64,000 nucleotides of DNA, taken from assembly GCF_900964775.1 (NCBI RefSeq), contig NC_041817.1:17626783-17690782 (forward strand), read 5' to 3'. The position numbers were made by a program, and so were the translations under genes. The stretch is from Scleropages formosus. Taxonomy: Eukaryota; Chordata; Actinopteri; Osteoglossiformes; Osteoglossidae. Under the pieces are notes generated by a model that made no database searches, was not told the origin of the DNA, and saw nothing but the letters and a program-made list of their open reading frames with translations. Every line of letters starts with the position of its first letter. The first letter of the stretch is position 1. Of the stretch, positions 36,701-46,700 are shown in pieces.

Positions 36701-39700
36701 CCATCAAAAGCAACCCCATCCCACACTCTACCTGCCATACTGTTAGCCTGACCCTCAAACACAGAAACCGGTATAGATATAACAAACTTTATTGGTCACG
36801 CTGCAATACATGCATGTCAACGAAGTATAAGAAAAGATCTCCGAGTGACAACTTAGAGGCTGACCTGCACTTTACTCCCAAAGTGATACTGATGTGGAGA
36901 AGGGACAGCCTGGAAGGCACAGCCTGGAAGGCACAGCCCCCACGAGAGGCATATTACAGAAATAATTCATTCTTTAATACCACAGCACAAAAGAAACCAA
37001 TGATATGATAGCACTGCCAAAAAGTGAACATGTCAAGTCGCTGCTGTTGGCATGTTAACATTAGTGTTAACAAAAAAAAAGCAATAACGAAACCCTCTGA
37101 AACCATGTTGTTATGGCTCTCCCTATCCTGGCAGCACATGAGACCATTAATCCCTCTAAAGGGGATTAAGTTTACAGTTGTGCACAATTTCAAGGATAAA
37201 GGAATGACAGCAATCCAACTATTACATATTAAAAATGAAATAGTACTAATAAAATCATTTTAAAAAAAAAATAAAAAAATAGCAGCACCTGGAAACATTA
37301 AGCAATTCATCATTTGGAAGTAAAGCAACTTGCTTTCAAGCTTAACTGTGTAGTGTTTTTGCATGAAGAGCTACGTCAGACTAACCACTACAGCTCGTTG
37401 ATCATGAGTGCTACAAGTCACAGTGATTTTACATGTAAATTTGTTAAATTATGCAGTGCCAGGTTTTGGACCATGTCAATACCATTCTCTGTTCCTTTAT
37501 CAGTTGTCAAAAGCACAACCTCAGTAGAAACAATGAAACACCATACACGAAGGGTTTATGCCACATTTATATACAACCAATTGTACTATAAATTTCAGAC
37601 AGTTGCATTTTGAATGTGAACAGACATGGTGACTGACCACACACCACAGTCCTACTGTCATCTGAATACCAGAAATGGCACTTTTGGAACATTCTACCAA
37701 TCACATAAGCACATTTTATTCTTCAACTAATATATGACTGTAAAGATAATTACAAAGGCATGTACCACACAGCCCTGATGATGCTGAACACTAGAGCTCA
37801 ATTTCTAAAAGAAAACCAATCCTTCAAAACACCATTTGTTGTGTGTAAAGTCAATACTTAATACTCAGAACCTGTCTGGGTTAGGAAATCCAAAGAAACA
37901 TTTCATATGCATTAAATTGTGCTGCAGGGAGAATTCACCCAATGGATTATAATCACAATCTCTTGTCCTGCTAGGAAACAACTGCCCCATCTCATTTACT
38001 TTGTCTATTCCTGTTAAGGATGACTTTGCTCATCTACTTCCCACACCACTTGTTTCCAGGAAGGAAGAACTGACATTTGGATTACCTCATATATTCCAGC
38101 TATGGAAAAATTCATTATAATATGGAAGAAAAAAAATACGGCCGTAATTATACAGTGAACAGATACTGATGGTTACACTTTGCAAGTAGATGTGTTCTCC
38201 ACCTGGCTATTCCTGCTGTGATCATCTTCAAGAACTACGAAAGGAGAATTAAGCACATTAGTGTTGTTGCATAGATGGCTTCCTTGATCAGGAGTAAACC
38301 ACAGACAGTGAAACATATGTAGTTTAACCCTGGCTAATCCCCACAAAAAAAGGGAAACCTTGTTTTAGGAATAATGCCTACATGAGAAAGGTGTTCAGTA
38401 GCCAACCAGCAGCAAAACTCAACAGGATGCATGGTTTGGAGATCATGCTAGAGATGATCTGATTTGACAACTTTCTTTCACCTCCAGACCCTACGGCTAA
38501 CTAGCGATGAGTGTTACCAGGCCACTATTTCCCTCCCTCCCCCCATTCCAAAAAAGGACAACCAGGAGAAAGAGCTATGTACACTTATGCCACGATCAGC
38601 AACACTGATGTCAACCATAATGGAGGAAAACAATGGTAAATGAGCATCACTTCTTCTCATTGGTGGCAAAAGGGACATATTTGGGACAGACCTTAGAAAA
38701 ACACAAAACCCTGGAATGGGCACCCACTCATCATACTCCAAGCATTCTCTGATCAGGAGGATGTTTTGAGTCACAGACAGCAGGTAACCATATTAACTAT
38801 AACTATATGGGGCAGCACGGTGGCACAGCGAGTAGCGCTGCTGTCTCACAGCGCCTGGGTGGTGCGAGAGAACATGACTTTGATCCCCACTCAGTCTGTG
38901 TAGAGTCTGCATGTTCTCCCCGTGTCTGCAAGGGTTTCCTCTGGGTGCTCCGGTTTCCTCCCACAGTCCAAAGACACGCTGTTCAGGTTCCCCATAGTGT
39001 GCGAGTGTGTTTCACTGATGTATGGATGAGTAACAACCCCTTGTAAGTAGTGCATCTAGCAGTGCAAGTCACCTTGGTGAATAAGGTGTGTGAGCAAATC
39101 ACAGCTTTACTGTGCTACCTGACTGGAGCGTTGTGCTTCCAACATGCCTGATTTTATCTTAATTTCTCTCCGCGAGTGTTACAGTGACACTACGCGAGGT
39201 CTTCTTGCGACGAGTTACCACCTACCAACGTATCACTGGCTTACCGCCTTCGATGCTGCTGCAGAAAGAACCCATCGAAGCGGCAGATCACGGCACCGAC
39301 CACGACGCGACTGATGGACAACAGGTCTTCGGGAAGGCGTGCGCGCCACTGCAGCGATACTTGTCGTGCACAGCTAGAGCTGCTTGCTGGAGTGTGAGAC
39401 AGCCGGTCTTTCGCGGGGCTGCAGCGTTGAGCTCTCACAACGGTATGGTCTTCAACAGGACCGTGCTGCACCCGGCCGACTTTCTTCTGGGCCGAGCGGC
39501 ACGAGCTGATGTAGTAGGCTCATCCTCGGCGTGGTGGAGATGCACAACTAAATAAGACCCTAAGGGGAAGCTGGTGGAGGTTTGTCCTCGGTGGAGGTGC
39601 GCGTCACGGTACTCTGGGACGCACCCATCCACCCAATTGCTGGAGCAAACCCCCGATGAAGAGGTGTCCAGCAGTAACATTTGATTCATCACAGCAGCAA

Positions 39701-40252
39701 CATTTTTTTCCAGCAGAAGTGGGCAGTTCAAAACCAATTCATAACGACCATTCCCACGTCCTTCAGCATTTCGGCCGTGTGTTCAAGCACACGACAGACA
39801 CTCACTCAGGAGGAACCTGAAGGCAAACACCTCACACTCACAAAGCAGAAAAACTGTTTCATTTTCGTGTCGGCTGAAGCGCTTCCCAGTTATTTACCCA
39901 AGCATTAGCCTTAAAAAAAATAAACAGCGTGTGAACTTTGAAAATACCCGGCTCCGTGGGACGTGGAAACATTTTTCTCTAGCCGTGTTTAGCGGCCGTT
40001 AGCTTCGTGAGGACTGACTGAGTGAGTGAGTGAGTGAGTGAGTGAGGGCAGAAACGCGCGGCTCTTGGTGGGACAGCGCGCGCAGCGATTGCGAACCGCC
40101 TCATTCGCGCCTAAAGGGCCTTAGTTAGAAGTGTTTCCGATGCTTTATATGGCTGCCGAGGCCGTGTGCTCGGGGGCCTCGGCTCGGGGCTTTAATTTTG
40201 AGGCTCTTACCTGCATGCCGGGCAGGCCGCTCTGCACCGGGGAGTGCGCCAT
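24422..40252 (-). CDS. stk24: Serine/threonine kinase 24 (MST3, GCK-III STE20 kinase), eleven coding exons
   Basis: The coding exons on the minus strand are 40211-40252, 32271-32501, 28870-28926, 28633-28741, 28285-28442, 27696-27881, 27449-27594, 26300-26432, 25394-25462, 25091-25227 and 24422-24464. Phases close to 1311 nt, 436 residues. The N-terminus [14 protein letters not shown] is the short MST3 form as I recall it from human. Visible marks are the glycine loop GKGSFG (31-36), Lys53 in VAIK, HRD at 142-144, DFG at 162-164 and activation-loop Thr178 in [11 protein letters not shown]. The tail carries [14 protein letters not shown], then the helical C-terminus that in this family binds MO25/PDCD10 (EEAIFLAEE-like repeat, LVQRLQRF). 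STK26 and STK25 are excluded by residues such as [11 protein letters not shown] and the C-terminus. The kinase acts in the cytosol in STRIPAK/CCM signalling. Confidence 0.95.
27190..27325 (-). repeat. SINE head fragment in stk24 intron
   Basis: The minus strand shows a tRNA-like head with box B GGTTTGAATCCC, then the GTAGTACC body, as in the element at 35262-35480. Confidence 0.65.
30038..30288 (-). repeat. tRNA-derived SINE with (TG)n tail and 12-bp target-site duplication
   Basis: The element sits between two copies of AACAAAGCAGTA (30038-30049 and 30277-30288). Read on the minus strand it has a tRNA-like head (box B GAGGTTCAAGTC), the common body (GGGTTAGGCTCCGG) and a TG tail of about 15 units directly abutting the duplication. 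It looks complete and young. Confidence 0.9.
30627..30704. repeat. (TG)39 microsatellite
   Basis: 78 nt of perfect TG repeat inside an stk24 intron, the longest simple repeat in the window. Confidence 0.95.
34910..35260 (+). repeat. SINE interrupted by a second, 5'-truncated SINE
   Basis: The outer element begins GGGACAGCAAGTAGCATAG with box B-like AGTTCAATTCTC. It breaks at GGTAC (35006) and resumes with AAGTACTTACCCTAAATTGC at 35155, ending near 35260 with AAATGTAAATAAATG. The insert (35006-35154) is a minus-strand copy of the (TG)n-tailed SINE lacking its tRNA-like head. The site carries AAGGTAC/AAGTAC on the two sides, a probable small duplication. Confidence 0.85.
35262..35480 (+). repeat. 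Complete SINE of the GTAAATG-tail family
   Basis: tRNA-like head (TAGCGTAGCTGTTAGAGC, box B GGTTTGAATCT), the body CCTTGAGCAAGGTACTTACC and AAATTGCTCC, and the tail AGAAAAGCATCAGCTAAAT ending in AACTGTAAATG. It serves as the window's reference copy for the family and sits directly behind the nested element. Confidence 0.85.
38809..39095 (+). repeat. V-SINE-type element
   Basis: Head GGGGCAGCACGGTGGCACAG, then the core TGCATGTTCTCCCCGTG, GGGTGCTCCGGTTTCC and CACAGTCCAAAGACACG, then a 3' part with GTAGTGCATCTAGCAGTGCA and GAATAAGGTGTGTG. This is the classic core of the V-SINE/HE1-DANA superfamily. Confidence 0.85.
40020..40046. repeat. (GAGT)n tetranucleotide repeat
   Basis: About seven GAGT units just downstream of the stk24 start exon. 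Confidence 0.85.
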
Positions 40253-41000
40253 GGCGTTCGCCCGGAAAACACACTGCTGCAGCGCCGCGGCCGACCGAGG
40301 GCACGAAACCTTCCCGAGGCCGAGAGTCCAAAATCCCGCAGCGCTTTATTCCTTCCTTCGCGCCTCCTTTGCGCTCCAAAGCCGCACAACTTGCACGGGT
40401 CGGCGGCGAAGCGGCCGATAATCCCCCGCTCGTCCCGGCGCTGCTCCGGAACACCGCGCGTTAACTTCCAGCGTCGCGCTCCCTCCCTCCACTTGGACCG
40501 GGACCAAACGGCTCGGCGGCGCACAATGAAATTGCGAAAATGACGAGAGAGCCGCGCAGCGAACTAGTTAGAGATCGATTACAAACGCCGAGGTATCTGC
40601 GTTTCGCTGCATTTCGTGTTTGTTATTTCATCTAACGACGACGCCGAGGGGGGGCTTTGCTTCGCCCAGGGGACGGCTGATCAGGAGTCCACCTTCCGCC
40701 GATGAGTGACCGCAGGGCGCGTCCGCTCCCGCTCCACACTTCGGTCCGTCCGACGCGTTCAGCCGGTGGCCGCAGGAGGAGGAGGAGGAGGAGGAAACGC
40801 TGCTGTTCCTGCTTCGCTCGTTTCGCTCCGCTCACTCGGCCCCAGCGCCCTCCGCCATCTTGTCGACGCTGTCAGAGTGTCACGAGGGCGGATCCGCGAG
40901 GCCAACGGAGCCGAGCGGCGCCCACAGTCCGGCGGCTGAGGCGCGCGCTCAGCGTCTACTGACGCGGCTCATGGGCCGCCAAGCGTGGAAGCGCTTCAGT
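40253..41000 (-). promoter_or_regulatory. stk24: stk24 CpG-island promoter and 5' UTR
   Basis: A strongly CpG-rich stretch directly upstream of the stk24 ATG (40252). It extends over 0.7 kb with a GGA/CCT triplet run (40770-40797) and sharply gives way to AT-rich sequence after about 41050. No TATA box is evident, as expected for a CpG-island promoter. The transcription start cannot be fixed. Confidence 0.65.
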
Positions 41001-41219
41001 GCGAAAAGACAAAAGGTGTTGATTTGGTTGAAGCCGCGGCTATGAATGTTTGAACTAGACTTGTGACCCGTGCTTTGAGCTTACATTCAAGTTTGGGCTC
41101 CTGCTCATGAACCACTGAGGGAATCCTGTAACTTACAGTGTAAGGGCCTCTTAGTCTAGACAACATAGTTTCATCGTTAGATGTGTAATGTATGACGCAG
41201 TAAAAGTACCAAAAAAAAA

Positions 41220-41251
<32 letters not shown>
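41220..41251. repeat. (TTA)n microsatellite
   Basis: About ten perfect TTA units, flanked by an A run and TATATA. Confidence 0.9.
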
Positions 41252-41256
<5 letters not shown>

Positions 41257-41699
41257 AACATATATAAATTTCTATGCTTAAGATTTATTTCTTAACAGTG
41301 TGGGAACAAATATTTTTTTAGAAGACTAAAACAGTATAAATGTCTCGTAGTAACTAATGTCCTTCATGTGGGCCCTGTATCAAAATAAATTTTCAGTTAA
41401 TAATTAAATATGAAGTATAAGGCTGTCAAAACACACTTTTGCAAGAACATTTTGAAGAAGTGCGCAATTTCCCGAGACCTTACACACAGCATTCCTTTTT
41501 GTTAAATATTGCACATCTTGGTGGGTATGACTAAATATTGGCCATGTTTCTTGAATGACTTAGAAGAAGCAACTGGCTGTTTTTATTAGTTTTCAGTTCT
41601 GCGGTGTTTTCTCACAATCCTCAAGGGTACAACAGTGAGGTCTGGGAGCAGTTACTTCAGAGATGAGGTAATGTGTTGCCATTAACAACACATTGTACA

Positions 41700-41990
41700 C
41701 CCAACTCATCCATCATCATTATTGTGGGTCCTGGTGGTTGAGAACCTATACTGGAAGCACAGGATGTGAGGCAGGGTGCACCATGGATGGGACACTAGTC
41801 CACCACAGGTCATCAACAAGACTAACTAACTATCAATAACCCCTTATCCTGAGGCAGAGGTGCAGCAGTCTGGAGCCCATCCCGGAATCATGGGGCGTGA
41901 GGCTAGGCAGGGTACACCCTCGAAGGAACACCACTCCATTCCAGACAGTGTGTAAACAGCATGTCTTTGGACTGTGGGAGTGTAATTAAA
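41700..41990 (-). repeat. Two SINE tail fragments in tandem
   Basis: GGAAGCACAGGATGTGAGGC with a GTGCACCATGG continuation near 41750, then GGAGCCCATCCCGGAATCAT at about 41870. Both match the 3' half of the element at 14691-15033. The second ends in the CATGTCTTTGGACTGTGGGA core. Confidence 0.65.
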
Positions 41991-42334
41991 TCACATAATA
42001 AAATTCATACAGAATATTTATTGCACTGGTTTTGACAACAAAAAATAAAGCCAAATGTAATGAAATTTATAACAGATTTACAATATGTGGTTGACATTTC
42101 TAAAACAGGCACTCGGAACACGTTGGTGGGATTATATCTCAGTTCAGTTCAGCTTTGTCGTCATTATACAGGGACATGAATGAAATAATGAAATTCTGTT
42201 TCTTCGCTGGTATAGGAACTCCATGGATAACCAGGACAAAACTGATGTATATTTACAATATTAATATGTAGTGTTCCAATACCAAAACCAAGAATTCAGA
42301 AGCAGTACCATTTCAGAAATGTGAAGTGTTGATG

Positions 42335-42540
42335 TTTTTCTCCAAAGCATCTTACAGCGCTAAGGTCCTTACAATTATTTACCCATTTATTCAGCATTTT
42401 TAATTTTTACTGGAGCAATTTAGAGAAAGAGCCTGGCTCAGTACTACTGCTGCGGGAGGTGGGATTTGAATCTGGGTCTTTCAGTTGCAAGGTGACAGCT
42501 TAATTACTAGTCCTGCCACTGCCCCACTGCCACTGCTGAA
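42335..42540 (-). repeat. SINE of the GTAAATG-tail family, diverged
   Basis: CTCCAAAGCATCTTACAGC, ATTTACCCATTTATTCAGC and CTGGAGCAATTTAG, then a tRNA-like head with box B GATTTGAATC, match the reference copy at 35262-35480 in reverse. Confidence 0.7.
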
Positions 42541-43233
42541 CAGGTGACCTGAAACTGTACCCCAAGCATGCAAACATGCCAGCAATTACAGCATTTGGTG
42601 AAATATTAACATAGACTGTTTAGAAGCATGCCAGCATATGCTCTTGAGAAACAAAAACAGGGAGACATCTTTCAACCAAGAACACCAACTTTAATTTCCT
42701 TTATTTGTCCATCAAACTGCAAAGTATTACTTTGTCATAACCTTTTCATATTTCTATCCAATAATTTTTTTACATAAATGTGGACACAGCATGTTAAACT
42801 TATGGGAAATTACATTGTATAGACTGCTACGATCATTACTGGTTCGTATGTGAAGGAAGCAGAATCACTTTCATTTTTTATTACATAACACTTTTGCTTA
42901 TGAGTAATTTCCAGGCAGATGAAAATTTGAGACAAATGTGTGAGATGCTATTTTACCTTGCCCTGAGGAATGGACTTTTGTGCATTTAATGTTTATCATG
43001 TCAAAGAATTTTTTGGCAAAAATGACCTGGAAATAAAGATACTGTCTAAATAATAAAAGTTACAAGAATAACTTTACTTTGATATAAATATAAAAGGTAA
43101 AACAATTGCTTGCAGTGTCCCTCTTTTGTAACACATCAGAAAGGAGAGGTCATAACCCAAAAACAACAAAGAAAAAGGCCAAAATACCTTTTTTGGTGCA
43201 AAAATCTATTAAGCTCAAGTTATTTGCCATTAG

Positions 43234-43449
43234 AGGGTACAGTGGCGTGGTGGGTTTGGCCAGGTCTCGTGCTCTGGCAGGTCTGGGGTTCGAGTCCTGC
43301 TTGAGGTGCCTTGTGTCGGACTAGCATCCCGTCCTGGGTGTATCTCCAGCCTTGCACCCTGTATTGCCAGGTTTGGTTCCGGTTCGCTGCGACCCCCACT
43401 TGGGACAAGTGGTTTTAGACTGTGTGTGTGTGTGTGTGTGTGTGTGTGA
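43234..43449 (+). repeat. tRNA-derived SINE with (TG)n tail, plus strand
   Basis: Head GGTACAGTGGCGTGGTGGG, box B GGGGTTCGAGTCC, body CCAGGTTTGGTTCCGGTTCG and CTTGGGACAAGTGG, then a TG tail of about 14 units. It shows the sense orientation of the family seen reversed at 1371, 30050 and 35006. Confidence 0.85.
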
Positions 43450-43655
43450 GTAAAGAATTACAATGTTACAAGTTAACAAAAAAAGGGGAAATCAGGGAGT
43501 ATGCCAGTCAGTGAAATTAAATTCTAGCCCTCTCCAACAAACAGCAACTGACTCTGAACCCCTGTATTTGTGACACCATTAACTTACTAGTATTCAACAG
43601 ATGTTTCTTATGCTGTGTCTTGAAGAAAAGCAGCTTAATTATAGATCAGTGACTT

Positions 43656-43661
43656 TTTATT
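43656..43661 (-). terminator. slc15a1: slc15a1 polyadenylation signal AATAAA
   Basis: TTTATT on the plus strand, about 95 nt beyond the slc15a1 stop codon on the minus strand. Confidence 0.65.
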
Positions 43662-43754
43662 CACTTGAAGCAAGCACTGAGAGCTGCATATGTTCATATG
43701 AACATTCATAACACAGACCTGTCCACAGGTGGGAAAAGGAGACTACTGCAAGGA

Positions 43755-46700
43755 CTATATTTTGGTTTGTTTGGCTTCTTTTGGGTTTTCAGCAGAGTCC
43801 TTCCTTTCCATCGGGAAGATGTCCTCCTTCTCTTTCTTATCCTTCTCGTTTTCATCCATTCTGATCTGGGCTTCCATCTCCACGGGATTGTTATAGGTGT
43901 AGAAGTAGGCCATGATGGAGAAAATGATGCAAACGGCCACCAGGAGGGAGGCGAAGAGCAGGTACTCCGCCCACTGTTGGACCGAGAACACACACAGGCA
44001 CACATGGATACAAACAGAAGAAATGTGAATAGCAAAGAAGTCCTTGCTTGAGCTTACGAGTCAGTTTTGAGAATTCAGAAGTATACAAATTAAGTCAAGC
44101 TAACGTTGGTTATTCTGAGACGTAAAAACAAACTTCTAGCTACTTTGTCTCAAAAGAAAATATCAGCTTCATTTCTCTGATGCAGGTACAGGTCAGTTTT
44201 ACCCCTATTTTGGAAAAGAAAGACAAACGTTTTGCAAGGCCACCCAGGAATCTTTGCAGGGACGTGACCGTGAAAGGGAAAAGGTGAGCGGGGCCTCATC
44301 CAAGCATGCACTCACCTGCAGTGGAAGTGTGCCTGCTTCAGCCACGATCATCACAATGATGTTACCCACAGCCACGGAGAAGAGCCAGCCTGCCTGAAGC
44401 ACCGATTTCATATTGCTGGGTGCCTGGGGAACAGCAAGTTGCATTACATGTGGCATATGAGATCAAGTTTGCTTGTTTCGGAATGTATCTTCTTTATAAA
44501 ATTAAGGGTTTTTAAGAGTTTCGTGTTTATATTGTCATGGGATGTCATACATTGAACTTAATAAAGTCTGAGGATGATGCAACTGAGAAAAAAAGTTTAC
44601 TGCAAATAATAAGGTACTGTGAAGTGATCAAAAATTCCCTTTGTGGACAGCTGGAGAGAAATAAACCTGGTCTTTGTTTGATCCAGATGCGACACCCTAT
44701 TGTACCTGTGAGTATGAGAACTCCAACCCCGTGACAGAAAAGACAACCTCGCCCATGGTTATGAGGAAGTACTGTGGGATCTGCCAGGCCATAGGGATGG
44801 TACTAGGCTTGATGTCTTCAATCGCGACTATAGACTCCTGACACTGTAGAGTGGATGTAAGCAAAGCCCTCACTTAGTATTATGCCTTGTAAACTGCCTA
44901 TGAGATAGAATTATTCAAGGATTGTAAAAACAAACTCACATTGCCAGACTTGGAGGATATAAGGAAGGTATAGGAGCTTCCAAAACCAAACTGCGTTGAG
45001 TACTTGCACTGACTTCCATTAATGTAGGTAATGACAAATGTGACTCTGTGAAAGTAAAGCAACTTTCTCAATGATTCCATGAAAATCATATTTTATTAAA
45101 AGATATAAATACAGTAATATGCTTGAGAAGCATCTACCACTGAGATCAATGGGTTTTGTGGTAAAAGATGGGAGACTCATAGGTGCAATCCGTCTTTAAG
45201 TCCAACCATGAGTCGCCTGAGCACTTACGAGGCCTTTGGAAACTGAATGTAGTTGCTGGCACTCGACGGCGTAATGACTCCTAAGTCTTCTGAATCTGCT
45301 TTCACGCTGACGTTGGCAGACAAGCCATTGACAAATCTTCTCAGTGTGGGAGCACAAGAGAAATAGAAAGAGGTAAACCCAAAGAATCATCACATTAGCA
45401 CACTCAAAAAGTATACTGTGGTGCACTGCCTATAAAACTGCGGGAACAACAGTGCCTCACAATGTCTGAAACATGTTCAATGGAACATGGGGGGGTTTTC
45501 CAAAATTTTTTGACTGATGGCACATGGAACAAATTTTGTCAAATGGATGATTTACAGTAGCGTGACTGTTCACCCCAAACTCCCACTCATTTTGTATGTT
45601 TTAGTTGAATTGTAGAATAATGTCCCCAAGAGCTTAATGGCTTATTGATGAATGTAGTAAATATAATTATTTGAGTAAATGTGGTAGACACAACATAGCA
45701 GCAGACCTGATATCATTCTTTGCTAGAGCTGGTTTTTCAGTTAGATCGTCTATCTAGAAAAGAAAATGGGCAGATTCATGTCGTCATTATTCCAAGCAAA
45801 TAGCACACATTCCTTCATCTTATTTCTGAGTACATCTCCAAGGCCTTAAAACACAGCGAAGGGATCGCAGCTTACCAGATATGAATCTGTGGTGTTAGGA
45901 GTTATCAAGAGAGTCTGCCGCAAGCTTTTCTTAAGGTCAAAAGTCACTGGTGGACTGTTGTTAAAAGTGACATTAATCTCCATCGTTTCGTATGTAAGAA
46001 AGTCAGGCGTTGCCTGGAAGCAGGAAAAAAAGTGTCAATCTTCTTTACATTAGTAACAGAATGATACGCGCTGTGACCAAGGCCCCTGCCCCTTTGTGGC
46101 AATTCTGAGAAGTACATTCATGTAAGGACTGCTACCGTGTTGCTTTCGTAAATATTTCATACTAATATTTTACTACATTTCCCAGTAAAGAATGTTTCTG
46201 TATTGTGTTAATGTTTCATATTCAAATTTTCACATTACGTACCTCATATGGCTCAATCCACCCAGAAGAGGACGAATTGAATCCAACTAAAATGGGTTCA
46301 TTCTTCATGTTCAGGAACTTCACCTGGCTTTCGGAATGTGATGGGAATGTGGGCAGGGTTTTCTGGAAGAAAATGGACACAACTGTTCAGATTCAGAACT
46401 GATTAAAATACTGTGGTCTGCACACGCACACACACACACACACAGTGTGTCCAGTATTGCCTTCTCATTTCACTTACGTCAATCTCTGTCTGCAGCACTG
46501 CAGCCGCAACGAAGGCCATAGCAGCGAAAAACATGCCAACGGTCATCCTTTTCAGTGGGCTGTAAAGCAGACACACTGAGTCTCTACAACTGCTTTGATC
46601 AAAGACGGGTTTAGACGTGACACCTCTGCAACGGTGTCGATCAGAAAGTGATGTAAGAATAGAAAAAAAACACTTTTACAAATCTCACTGATGCATCACA

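Larger units (their letters stand above)
32502..40210 (-). other. stk24: stk24 intron 1 (7.7 kb)
   Basis: Contains a nested SINE pair (34910-35260) and a second SINE (35262-35480), a SINE head fragment (36330-36410), an unexplained 111-codon frame (36427-36762, minus), a V-SINE (38809-39095) and a CpG-dense segment (39170-39700). No exon joining to the stk24 frame was found, so an alternative first exon for the longer MST3b form is not evident. Confidence 0.6.
41000..43640. other. Intergenic region between slc15a1 and stk24
   Basis: Contains a (TTA)n repeat (41220-41251), two minus-strand V-SINE tail fragments (41700-41990), a SINE (42335-42540) and the (TG)n-tailed SINE at 43234-43449 with AT-rich unique DNA between them. 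No coding exon is supported. Confidence 0.65.

Noticed and set aside
43234-43300. tRNA gene from box A/B-like sequence
   Set aside because: The box motifs belong to the head of a SINE; no cloverleaf and the element continues into the SINE body. The same holds for heads at 15020, 16250, 35280 and 38815.
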